Assembly (NCBI RefSeq): GCF_030362835.1
Contig: NZ_JAUCGQ010000002.1
Location: forward strand, 248,001-312,000
DNA: 64,000 nucleotides
Origin: Cellulomonas alba
GTDB lineage: Bacteria; Actinomycetota; Actinomycetes; Actinomycetales; Cellulomonadaceae
Direction: 5' to 3'
Each line of letters starts with the position of its first letter. Position 1 is the first letter of the stretch. Positions 8,062 through 16,236 of this stretch are shown piece by piece. A program made the position numbers and the translations under genes. A model generated the notes under the pieces. It did not search any database. It worked only from the letters and a program-made list of their open reading frames with translations, and was not told the DNA's origin.

Positions 8062-11000
8062 GTGGCGGAGGGAGGCCGGCGCGACCCGCCGAGGTCCCGC
8101 CGGGCACGGGTGGTCGACGACGAGCTGTTCTCGAGGTCCGGCCGGGCCGCGCACCCGCGCACGCTCCTCGACGTGCTCGACGCGACCGTCGGGGCGCACG
8201 GGGACGCGCCGGCGATCGACGACGGCACGGCCGTCCTGACGTACGACGAGCTCTCGGACGCGGTCCACGCCGGTGCCGCGGCGCTCGCGCGGCGCGGTGT
8301 GCGCCGCGGTGACCGCGTCGGCGTGCGGGTGCCGTCCGGGACGGCCGAGCTCTACGTCGCGATCCTCGCGGTGCTCGCGTCCGGTGCCGCGTACGTGCCG
8401 GTCGACGTCGACGACCCCGACGAGCGGGCGCGGCTCGTGTTCGAGGAGGCGAAGGTCGCGCTGATCGTGGGGGAGGGCGACCTCGACGCGTGGCGCGCGG
8501 CGCGGGGGCGGAGCGCGGCGGTCACGGCGCCCGAGCCCGGTGACGACGCGTGGATCATCTTCACGTCCGGCTCGACGGGCACCCCGAAGGGCGTCGCGGT
8601 CACGCACCGCTCGGCCGCCGCGTTCGTCGACGCCGAGGCGGGGCTGTTCCTGCAGGGGGCGCCGCTCGGCCCGGGCGACCGCGTGCTCGCCGGGCTCTCG
8701 GTCGCGTTCGACGCGAGCTGCGAGGAGATGTGGCTGGCGTGGGCGCACGGCGCCTGCCTCGTCCCCGCGCCGCGCGCACTCGTCCGCACGGGCATGGACC
8801 TCGGCCCGTGGCTCGTCGCGCAGGGCGTCACGGTGATCTCGACCGTGCCGACTCTGGCAGGGCTCTGGCGGCCCGAGGAGCTCGCCGGCGTGCGGCTGCT
8901 GATCTTCGGCGGCGAGGCCGTGCCGCCCGAGCTCGCAGCCCGGCTGCTTGCGCCCGGCCGCGAGGTGTGGAACACGTACGGGCCGACGGAGGCGACGGTC
9001 GTCTCGTGCGCGGCGCTGCTCACGGGCGACGGACCCGTGCGGATCGGGCACGCGCTCGACGGGTGGGACCTCGCGGTGGTCGGTCCGGACGGCGCGACAG
9101 TCGAGCCGGGCGGCACCGGCGAGCTCGTCATCGGCGGCGTCGGGCTCGCGCGGTACCTGGACCCCGCGAAGGACGCCGAACGGTTCGCGGCGGCGCCCGC
9201 CCTCGGGTGGGCGCGCGCCTACCGGAGCGGCGACCTCGTGCGCGCCGAGCCCGAGGGGCTCGTCTTCGTCGGCCGCGCCGACGACCAGGTGAAGATCGGC
9301 GGCCGGCGCATCGAGCTCGGTGAGGTCGACGCGGCGCTGGGCGACCTGGTCGGCGTGGCGGGGGCGGCGGCCGCGGTGCGCCGGACGCCCGGCGGCGCCG
9401 CGATCCTCGTCGGGTACCTGCTGCCGGCGCCGGGCGTCGCGCTCGACCTCGACGCGGCGCGTGTCGCGCTACGCGACCGGCTGCCCGCGGCGCTCGTGCC
9501 GCTGCTCGCCGCGGTCGACACGCTGCCGACCCGCGGCTCCGGCAAGGTCGACCGGGACGCGCTGCCCTGGCCGCTCCCGGGCGTCGGCGGCGGGGCCGGG
9601 GGTGGCGGGGCCGGTGGTGGCCCAGGCGGCGCCGAGGGTGCTGCGCTGGGCGGGACGGCGGCCTGGGTGGCGACGCGGTGGACCGCGGCGCTCGGGGCGC
9701 CCGTCGCGGGGGCGGACGACGACTTCTTCGCCGCCGGTGGCGGCAGCCTCGTGGCCGCGCAGCTCGTGTCAGCGCTGCGTGAGAGGTTCCCGACCGTGAC
9801 GGTCGCGGACGTGTACGAGAACCCGCGGCTCGGCGCGCTCGCGCGGCGGCTCGACGAGCTCGAGCCGGTCGGGGCCGCGACGCCGCGCGCGGTCGCGCCG
9901 GTGCCCGCGTCGGCGCGCGCGTGGCAGTGGCTCGCCGCGGTGCCGCTCGCGGCGCTGGTGGGTCTGCGGTGGCTGACGTGGACGCTCGCCGCGGGTGCGG
10001 TGCTCGACGCTGTCGCGCCGGCGCCGTGGCTGCCGAGCGTCCCGCACGTGTGGTGGTGGGTGCTGCTCGGGTGGGTGGTGCTCGTGAGCCCGCTCGGCCG
10101 CATGGGCAGCACGGTGCTGGTCGCGCGGGTGATGCTGCGCGGTCTGCGGCCCGGGCGCTACCCGCGCGGCGGGTCGGTGCACCTGCGGCTGTGGTTCGTC
10201 GAGAGCTGGGCGCACGCGGCGGGAGCGGGCAACGTGTCGTGCGCGCCGTGGACCACGCTCTACGCCCGGGCGCTCGGCGCGAAGGTCGCGCCCGACGTCG
10301 ACCTGCACGCGTTCCCGCCCGTCACCGGCCTGCTCTCGCTCGGCGCCGGGTGCGCGGTCGAGCCCGAGGTCGACCTGACGGGCCACTGGCTCGACGGTGA
10401 CGTGCTCCATGTCGGGCGGGTGCGCGTCGACAAGCGTGCGACGGTCGGGACCCGGTCGGTGCTCGCGCCGGGCTCGCGCGTCGGCCAGGGTGCGCAGGTC
10501 GCGCCCGGCTCTGCGGTCCGCGGGTCGGTCCCGCCGGGCGAGCTGTGGGCGGGCTCGCCCGCCGCGTTCGCGGACCCGGTGGGCGAGGGCTGGCCGCATG
10601 CGCGGGCCCCGCGGTCGCGGCGCTGGGTCGCCGCGTACGGGGCGACGGCGGCTGCGGTCGGCGCGCTGCCCGTGGTGTCGGTGGTGACGGGCCTCGTCGT
10701 GGTCGGGATCGGCATGCGCGGCGCTGCGACGTGGGGCGAGGCGGTTCGCGACGCGGCGCGAGCCGTCCCGCTCGGCGCGGCCGTCGCGTCGGTCGTGCTC
10801 GCGCTCGTCACGGGCGTCGCGGTGCGGCTGCTCGGCCGCGGGATGCTCGACGGCTACCACCCGGTGCACGGGCGGGTCGGCTGGCAGGTGTGGACCACGC
10901 AGCGGCTGATGGACGACGCTCGCTCCACGCTGTTCCCGCTCTACGCCAGCACGCTGACACCGGTGTGGCTCCGAGCGCTCGGCGCGCGCGTGGGCCGCGA

Positions 11001-12003
11001 CGTCGAGGCGTCGACCGTGCTGATGCTGCCGACCATGACGAGCGTCGGCGACGGCGCGTTCCTCGCGGACGACACGCTGATCGGCTCGTACGAGCTGGGC
11101 CGGGGCTGGATGCACGTCGAGCCCGCGAAGGTCGGCAAGCGCGCGTTCCTCGGCAACTCGGGCATGATCGCGCCCGGTCGCGCCGTGCCGAAGCGCGGGC
11201 TCGTGGCGGTGCTGTCGGCGACGCCGCCCGCCGCGAAGGCCGGCACGTCGTGGCTCGGTTCGCCGCCCGAGCGGCTGCGCCGCACCGCCTCCGACGTCGA
11301 CGCGGACCGCACGTTCGAGCCGGCGACGCGGCTGCGGATCGCGCGCGCGGTCGTGGAGCTCTGCCGGTTCGTGCCGGTGGCGTGCTCGTTCGGGCTCGGC
11401 GTCGCGGTGCTGCTCGTGCTCGACGCGGTGGTGCGGACCGCCGGCGTCGGGACCGCGGCCTGGGTGTCGCCGCTCGTCGTGCTCGGCGCGGCTGCGGTCG
11501 CCGCGGGGCTGGCCGTCGTCGCGAAGTGGGCGCTGGTCGGGCGGCTGCGCGCGGGGGAGCACCCGCTGTGGAGCTCGTTCGTGTGGCGGAACGAGCTCGC
11601 GGACACGTTCGTCGAGGCGCTCGCGGTGCCGTGGATCGGGCCGGCCGCGGTCGGGTCGCCCGCGCTGACGCTCTGGCTGCGCGCGCTGGGCGCGCGGATC
11701 GGACGCGGCACGTGGTGTGAGACGTACTGGCTGCCCGAGGCGGACCTCGTGACGCTCGGCGACGGCGCCACCGTGAACCGTGGGTGCGTGCTGCAGACGC
11801 ACCTGTTCCATGATCGGGTGATGAGCATCGACACCGTCACGCTGGGCGCAGGTGCGAGCCTCGGCCCGCACGGCGTCGTGCTGCCCGCCGCGAGCCTGGG
11901 CGCGGGCGCCGCCGTCGGGCCCGCGTCGCTGGTGCTGCGCGGCGAGGCCATCCCGGCGGGCTCGACGTGGACGGGGAACCCGGTCGTGCCGGTGCCCGCA
12001 TGA
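8062..12003 (+). CDS. Pls/PosA-type membrane-bound non-ribosomal peptide synthetase (A-T-[TM2-C]x3)
   Basis: The roughly 1,300-residue single-module synthetase has an adenylation domain (about 30-505) with TSGSTGTPKGVAVTH (A3), NTYGPTEATV (A5), YRSGDLV (A7), GRADDQVKIGGRRIELGEV (A8) and the A10 lysine in GSGKVDRDALP. A Gly-rich linker leads to a carrier domain with DDDFFAAGGGSLVA, whose Ser562 would bear phosphopantetheine. The C-terminal half has three pairs of hydrophobic helices (about 625-680, 854-923, 1106-1162), each followed by a left-handed beta-helix acyltransferase-like domain. This layout is that of epsilon-poly-lysine synthetase (Pls) of Streptomyces albulus. Read by eye, the pocket code is D-A-E-S-I-G-T-V-V-K. 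Start is uncertain: GTG 8062 or in-frame GTG 8110; neither has a good ribosome site. The stop overlaps the peptidase start. The product is inferred, not shown. Confidence 0.85.
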   Translation: MAEGGRRDPPRSRRARVVDDELFSRSGRAAHPRTLLDVLDATVGAHGDAPAIDDGTAVLTYDELSDAVHAGAAALARRGVRRGDRVGVRVPSGTAELYVAILAVLASGAAYVPVDVDDPDERARLVFEEAKVALIVGEGDLDAWRAARGRSAAVTAPEPGDDAWIIFTSGSTGTPKGVAVTHRSAAAFVDAEAGLFLQGAPLGPGDRVLAGLSVAFDASCEEMWLAWAHGACLVPAPRALVRTGMDLGPWLVAQGVTVISTVPTLAGLWRPEELAGVRLLIFGGEAVPPELAARLLAPGREVWNTYGPTEATVVSCAALLTGDGPVRIGHALDGWDLAVVGPDGATVEPGGTGELVIGGVGLARYLDPAKDAERFAAAPALGWARAYRSGDLVRAEPEGLVFVGRADDQVKIGGRRIELGEVDAALGDLVGVAGAAAAVRRTPGGAAILVGYLLPAPGVALDLDAARVALRDRLPAALVPLLAAVDTLPTRGSGKVDRDALPWPLPGVGGGAGGGGAGGGPGGAEGAALGGTAAWVATRWTAALGAPVAGADDDFFAAGGGSLVAAQLVSALRERFPTVTVADVYENPRLGALARRLDELEPVGAATPRAVAPVPASARAWQWLAAVPLAALVGLRWLTWTLAAGAVLDAVAPAPWLPSVPHVWWWVLLGWVVLVSPLGRMGSTVLVARVMLRGLRPGRYPRGGSVHLRLWFVESWAHAAGAGNVSCAPWTTLYARALGAKVAPDVDLHAFPPVTGLLSLGAGCAVEPEVDLTGHWLDGDVLHVGRVRVDKRATVGTRSVLAPGSRVGQGAQVAPGSAVRGSVPPGELWAGSPAAFADPVGEGWPHARAPRSRRWVAAYGATAAAVGALPVVSVVTGLVVVGIGMRGAATWGEAVRDAARAVPLGAAVASVVLALVTGVAVRLLGRGMLDGYHPVHGRVGWQVWTTQRLMDDARSTLFPLYASTLTPVWLRALGARVGRDVEASTVLMLPTMTSVGDGAFLADDTLIGSYELGRGWMHVEPAKVGKRAFLGNSGMIAPGRAVPKRGLVAVLSATPPAAKAGTSWLGSPPERLRRTASDVDADRTFEPATRLRIARAVVELCRFVPVACSFGLGVAVLLVLDAVVRTAGVGTAAWVSPLVVLGAAAVAAGLAVVAKWALVGRLRAGEHPLWSSFVWRNELADTFVEALAVPWIGPAAVGSPALTLWLRALGARIGRGTWCETYWLPEADLVTLGDGATVNRGCVLQTHLFHDRVMSIDTVTLGAGASLGPHGVVLPAASLGAGAAVGPASLVLRGEAIPAGSTWTGNPVVPVPA

Positions 12004-13298
12004 CGGACGCCGACCCCTACCAGCCGCGGCGCGGCGACGGCGGGCTCGACGTCTCGCGTTACGAGTTGGAGCTCGACTACCGCGTCGCCTCGAACCGGCT
12101 CGACGCCCGGGCTCGGGTGCACGCGACCGCACAACGCGCGCTCGACCGGTTCTCGCTCGACCTGGCCCACCTGCGCATCACCAAGGTGCTCGTCGACGGC
12201 CGGCGGCCCGAGCGCTGGACCCACCGAGACGGGCGCGTGCTGATCCGGCCGGACCGCGTGATCCCGCCCGGGTCGGCGCTGGTCGTCGAGCTGCAGTACA
12301 CCGGGCAGCCACGGCCGGTCGTCGGGCCGTGGGGCGAGGTCGGCTGGGAGGAGCTCACCGACGGCGTCATCGTCGCGGGTCAGCCCGACGGGTCGCCGTC
12401 CTGGTTCCCGTGCCACGACGACCCCGCGGACAAGGCGACGTTCGGCATCACGGTCACGACCGAGGCGGGCTACGCCGTGGTGTGCAACGGCCGGCTCGTC
12501 TCACGCACCGCGAAGGCGAGCCGCGTGCGGTGGGTGTACGACCAGCCCGAGCCGACCGCCTCCTACCTCGCGACGGTCCAGGTCGGGCGGTACGAGCCCC
12601 TCGAGCTCGCGCCGGGTCCCGTGCGCCAGGTCGCGTGGGTGCCGCTGCGGCTGCGCGAGGTGGCCCGCCACGACCTCGGCCGGCAGCCCGAGATGCTGCA
12701 CGTGTTCGAGGAGCTGTTCGGGCCGTACCCGTTCGGCGAGTACGCGGTGGTCGTGACGGACGACGCGCTCGAGATCCCGCTCGAGGCCCACGGTCTGTCG
12801 GTGTTCGGCGCCAACCACCTCGACGGCCGGCGCGGGTCGGAGCGGCTGGTCGCGCACGAGCTCGCGCACCAGTGGTTCGGCAACAGCCTGACGGTCGCGC
12901 ACTGGCGCGACATCTGGCTGCACGAGGGGTTCGCCTGCTACGCCGAGTGGCTGTGGTCGCAGGCGTCGGGCGGGCGCTCGGCCGACGTGCTCGCACGCGC
13001 CGCGCACGACCGGCTGGCGCGGCTCCCGCAGGACCTCGTCATCGGCGACCCGGGCCGCGACCGGATGTTCGACGACCGGCTCTACAAGCGGGGAGCGCTC
13101 GCGCTGCACGCCCTGCGCCGGACCGTCGGCGACGCGGCGTTCTTCGCGACGCTGCGCGAGTGGACGCGGCGGTACCGGCACGGGTCCGTGACGACCGAGG
13201 CGTTCGTGGAGTGCGCGTCCGCGGTCTCGCGGCGCCGCGTCGACGAGGTGCTCGAGCCCTGGCTGCACCAGGCGACGCTGCCGACGCTCCCGCGCTGA
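12000..13298 (+). CDS. M1-family zinc metallopeptidase (aminopeptidase)
   Basis: The 432-residue gluzincin has a complete zinc site: H286-E-L-A-H290 followed after 18 residues by E309 (WLHEGFACYAEW), the M1 signature HExxH-x18-E. The canonical GAMEN exopeptidase motif seems replaced by IPLEAHGLSVFG, so strict aminopeptidase activity is not certain. A YKRGALALHALR helix, typical of M1 enzymes, lies C-terminal. There is no signal peptide and no long C-terminal ERAP-like domain, as in short actinobacterial members; it is probably cytoplasmic. The ATG overlaps the stop of the Pls-like synthetase (ATGA), implying translational coupling. A role in trimming or degrading the synthetase product, as proposed for the Streptomyces poly-lysine-degrading aminopeptidases, is an inference from context. 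Confidence 0.88.
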   Translation: MTDADPYQPRRGDGGLDVSRYELELDYRVASNRLDARARVHATAQRALDRFSLDLAHLRITKVLVDGRRPERWTHRDGRVLIRPDRVIPPGSALVVELQYTGQPRPVVGPWGEVGWEELTDGVIVAGQPDGSPSWFPCHDDPADKATFGITVTTEAGYAVVCNGRLVSRTAKASRVRWVYDQPEPTASYLATVQVGRYEPLELAPGPVRQVAWVPLRLREVARHDLGRQPEMLHVFEELFGPYPFGEYAVVVTDDALEIPLEAHGLSVFGANHLDGRRGSERLVAHELAHQWFGNSLTVAHWRDIWLHEGFACYAEWLWSQASGGRSADVLARAAHDRLARLPQDLVIGDPGRDRMFDDRLYKRGALALHALRRTVGDAAFFATLREWTRRYRHGSVTTEAFVECASAVSRRRVDEVLEPWLHQATLPTLPR

Positions 13299-13307
13299 GC
13301 GAGCGCG

Positions 13308-14048
13308 TCAGCCCGGCCCGGCGTCGAGCGTCGGCGCGTCGCCCGGGCCGCGCGCGCCGAGTCGCAGCGCGACCGCGCCGACGCAGCCCGGCACCGCGTC
13401 CGCGTCCGCGACCCACCAGCCCGGGGCTGCGAGCGGGGCCGGGACGAGCACGCGGTGCGGCGGCTCGACCGTGACGTCGCCCGGGTCGACCGCGAGGCCG
13501 ACACCGGCGGCCTTCAGCACCGCCTCGACCCGGACCCAGCGGCGCAGGACCGCGGGGTCGTCCTCGACGGTCGCCGGCGCGTCCGCCCGCGGCTCGCGCA
13601 CCCGGTCGGCGTGCGCGACGGCCGCGACCGCGTCCACGTCCGGCCCGCGCTCCGGACCCGTGCGCGCCCCGCCGTCGCGTCCGCCGGCCAGGAGGTCCGC
13701 GAGCCCGGCCGTGCGGGTGCCGACGCGCTCGACGTCGACCCCCAGTCCGAGGACCGGTCCGTCGGCGACCGCCGCCACCACGAGCGACCCGGCGCGACTC
13801 AGCGACACCCCGACCTCCCCGACGCCGCGCACCCGCGCGACGGGCGCCCCGTGGCGCGCGCTCCCGCACCGCGGGCACCGCCGCGTCGTCACGACGCCCT
13901 CGGGATCGACGCCGTGCACGTGCGCGACCGTGTCCCGCACGAGCGCGTCGGCCACCGCCCGCCGGGCGTCCGCGACGCCACGGCGGGTCTCGCCCGACGC
14001 CGGGTCGGGTGTCTCGCGCCACCGCAGCACGACCCGCACGGCGCCCAT
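13308..14048 (-). CDS. 4'-phosphopantetheinyl transferase (Sfp-type)
   Basis: The 246-residue protein carries the Sfp/AcpT signatures: LGVDVERV, whose acidic residues bind magnesium, and WVRVEAVLKAAGVGL, the counterpart of the W-x-x-K/R-E-A-x-x-K motif. Enzymes of this type move phosphopantetheine from CoA to a serine of carrier proteins. It ends 9 bp from the end of the M1 peptidase gene, in convergent orientation, which places it in the same small locus as the synthetase whose Ser562 needs this modification. The ATG at 14048 is the only plausible start and has no clear ribosome site. An insertion-like loop with several Cys/Arg (TTRRCPRCGSARHG) in the N-terminal half resembles the CxRCG segment of actinobacterial members. 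Confidence 0.85.
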   Translation of the reverse strand: MGAVRVVLRWRETPDPASGETRRGVADARRAVADALVRDTVAHVHGVDPEGVVTTRRCPRCGSARHGAPVARVRGVGEVGVSLSRAGSLVVAAVADGPVLGLGVDVERVGTRTAGLADLLAGGRDGGARTGPERGPDVDAVAAVAHADRVREPRADAPATVEDDPAVLRRWVRVEAVLKAAGVGLAVDPGDVTVEPPHRVLVPAPLAAPGWWVADADAVPGCVGAVALRLGARGPGDAPTLDAGPG

Positions 14049-14219
14049 CCTGTCGTGCTGCGCGGTCGGGGCCGGGCCGCCGCGCTCGGCCGCCGGTCAG
14101 GCGCCGGGCCGGACCGACAGCCCGGCGGCGCGAGGGTTAGGGTCGCCGAGAGGCCGGTGCGCAGGCAGCGCCGGGCGGTCGGCGGGCGAGACGAGGCCCG
14201 CGACGGAGAGGGACACCCA

Positions 14220-15224
14220 GTGACGAACGGTCTGACGGTCGGGCTCGCGGCCGCGCTCGAGCAGTTCCACCCGCGCGACATCGTGGACGTCGCGACCCTG
14301 GCCGAGGAGCACGGCTTCTCGGGCGTGATGGCGGCCGACCACTTCCAGCCGTGGGTGCCCGCGCAGGGGCAGGCGTCGTTCGTCTGGAACGTGCTGACGG
14401 CGGTCGGCGAGCGCACGCGCGGCGACCTCGGCCCCGGCGTCACGGCGCCGACCTTCCGGTGGCACCCGGCGATGGTGGCGCAGGCCAGCGCGACGCTCGC
14501 GGCGATGTACCCGGGCCGGCACTGGCTCGGGCTCGGGTCCGGCGAGGCGCTGAACGAGCACATCGTCGCGCAGTACTGGCCCGAGGCGCCCGAGCGGATC
14601 AACCGCATGTTCGAGGCCATCGACATCATCAAGAAGCTGTTCTCGGCGTCGCTCGCGGGCAAGGACACGAAGCACGCCGGGCAGTTCTACAAGCTCGAGT
14701 CGACCCGGCTCTGGACGATGCCCGAGGTGGCGCCCGAGATCCTCGTGGCGACCGCCGGGCCCGTCACGGCGAAGCGCGCGGGCCGGCACGCCGACGGGCT
14801 CATCACCGTCGGCGCGCCGCTCGAGAAGATCGGCGGCCTGTTCGCCAAGTTCGACGAGGGCGCACGCGAGTCGGGCCGCGACCCCGAGCAGATGCCGAAG
14901 GTGCTGCAGCTGCACCTCTCGTGGGCGCCGACCGACGAGGAGGCTCTCGCGAACGCGATGCAGCAGTGGCCGAACGGCGGCATGAAGTTCCCGAAGGGCG
15001 ACGTGCGGTCGCCGTTCGAGTTCGAGCAGATGGCGAAGCTCGTCCGGCCCGAGGACTTCGAGGGGCGCATGGTCATCTCCGCCGACCCGGACGCCCACCG
15101 CGCCGAGATCCAGAAGTACGTCGACCTCGGGTTCGACCGGATCTACCTGCACAACGTCGGACGCAACCAGCGCGAGTGGGTCGAGGTGTTCGGCCGCGAC
15201 GTGCTGCCGAAGCTGGCGCGGTGA
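14220..15224 (+). CDS. F420-dependent oxidoreductase, G6PDH family (LLM class)
   Basis: The 334-residue TIM-barrel protein belongs to the luciferase-like monooxygenase class. It shows the F420-binding signature of the glucose-6-phosphate dehydrogenase (Fgd) subfamily: [12 protein letters not shown] near residue 40, [19 protein letters not shown], and [13 protein letters not shown] later segment, [12 protein letters not shown], is also family-typical. It probably reduces F420 with a sugar phosphate or uses F420H2 for another substrate; which one cannot be told by eye. The GTG start has a GGAG-containing site about 9 nt upstream. cofE follows 31 bp downstream on the same strand, so the two are likely co-transcribed. 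A TTAGGGT about 80 nt upstream may be the promoter. Confidence 0.88.
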   Translation: MTNGLTVGLAAALEQFHPRDIVDVATLAEEHGFSGVMAADHFQPWVPAQGQASFVWNVLTAVGERTRGDLGPGVTAPTFRWHPAMVAQASATLAAMYPGRHWLGLGSGEALNEHIVAQYWPEAPERINRMFEAIDIIKKLFSASLAGKDTKHAGQFYKLESTRLWTMPEVAPEILVATAGPVTAKRAGRHADGLITVGAPLEKIGGLFAKFDEGARESGRDPEQMPKVLQLHLSWAPTDEEALANAMQQWPNGGMKFPKGDVRSPFEFEQMAKLVRPEDFEGRMVISADPDAHRAEIQKYVDLGFDRIYLHNVGRNQREWVEVFGRDVLPKLAR

Positions 15225-15255
15225 GGGTGGCCGCGATGACGACGGTGGTCCGGGC

Positions 15256-16047
15256 ATGACGGCCGAGCTGCGCGTCTGGGCGCCCGACGGGCTGCCGGAG
15301 ATCGCGCCGGGCGACGACCTGGTCGCGCTGCTCGCGGGCGTCCTGCGCGCCGGCGAGCCCCTGGAGGACGGCGACGTGCTGGTCCTCACGAGCAAGGTCG
15401 TGTCGAAGGCCGAGGGCCGGTACGTCGCGGCGGCCGACCGCGAGCAGGCGATCAGCGACGAGACGGTGCGCGTCGTCGCGACGCGCGAGCACGCGGGCGG
15501 CGTCACGCGGATCGTCGAGAACCGGCTCGGCCTCGTCATGGCGGCCGCCGGGGTCGACGCGAGCAACACGCCCGCCGGGACCGTGCTGCTGCTGCCGGTC
15601 GACCCGGACGAGTCGGCGCGCCGGCTGCGGGCCGGCCTCGGCGAGGCGCTCGGCGTCCGGCTCGGCGTGATCGTCTCGGACACCGCCGGGCGGCCGTGGC
15701 GCGACGGGCTCACCGACATCGCGATCGGCGCCGCGGGCATCCAGGTGCTCGACGACCTCCGTGGGCAGGTCGACTCGTTCGGCCGCCTGCTCGTCATGAC
15801 GGTCGCCGCCGTCGCCGACGAGGTGGCCGCCGCGGCCGAGCTGGTCAAGGGCAAGGCGACCGGGCGGCCGCTCGCGGTCGTGCGCGGTCTCGCGCACCTC
15901 GTGACGGACGACGACGGGCCGGGCGCGCGGGCGCTGGTCCGACTGGGCGAGGCCGACATGTTCGCGCAGGGCAGCGCCGAGGCGTACGCGGCGGGCTGGA
16001 AGGACGCCCTCGCGGCGGAGGCGGGTCCGGAGCAGCAGCAGCCGTAG
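15256..16047 (+). CDS. cofE: Coenzyme F420-0:L-glutamate ligase (CofE / FbiB N-domain)
   Basis: The 263-residue protein adds the gamma-linked glutamate tail to F420-0. Conserved stretches are [15 protein letters not shown] (GTP/substrate loop), [19 protein letters not shown] and [21 protein letters not shown] (metal-binding acidic cluster). In mycobacteria FbiB has a second, C-terminal FMN-binding domain that reduces dehydro-F420-0; here the protein stops after the CofE domain, as in archaea. A separate dehydro-F420 reductase should therefore exist elsewhere. It follows the F420-dependent oxidoreductase gene with a 31-bp gap. Function is assigned with high confidence from motifs and neighbours. 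Confidence 0.92.
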   Translation: MTAELRVWAPDGLPEIAPGDDLVALLAGVLRAGEPLEDGDVLVLTSKVVSKAEGRYVAAADREQAISDETVRVVATREHAGGVTRIVENRLGLVMAAAGVDASNTPAGTVLLLPVDPDESARRLRAGLGEALGVRLGVIVSDTAGRPWRDGLTDIAIGAAGIQVLDDLRGQVDSFGRLLVMTVAAVADEVAAAAELVKGKATGRPLAVVRGLAHLVTDDDGPGARALVRLGEADMFAQGSAEAYAAGWKDALAAEAGPEQQQP

Positions 16048-16223
16048 CGCCCACCGCGGCCGGGACGTCGACCCGGCCGCCCGGCGGGGCGCCAACCCGC
16101 GACGCATGGGCGCCGGCCACGTCCCGGCCGGCACGTCGACCTGGGCGCCGGCGTGCCCGCGGGCCAGGTGGATCGAGCCGCGACGCGCGGGCGCCGAGGG
16201 GCGTGAGCCTCAGGCCGGCCTCG

Positions 16224-16229
16224 TACCGT
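16224..16229 (+). promoter_or_regulatory. Candidate -10 element of the GH3 gene
   Basis: TACCGT lies 7 nt before the ATG at 16237. The 189-bp gap upstream holds nothing else I can identify. Confidence 0.45.
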
Positions 16230-16236
16230 GTGCCGC

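Noticed and set aside
16048-16236. Regulatory structure between cofE and the GH3 gene
   Set aside because: Several GC-rich inverted stretches exist, but none is longer or more perfect than chance would give in this composition.
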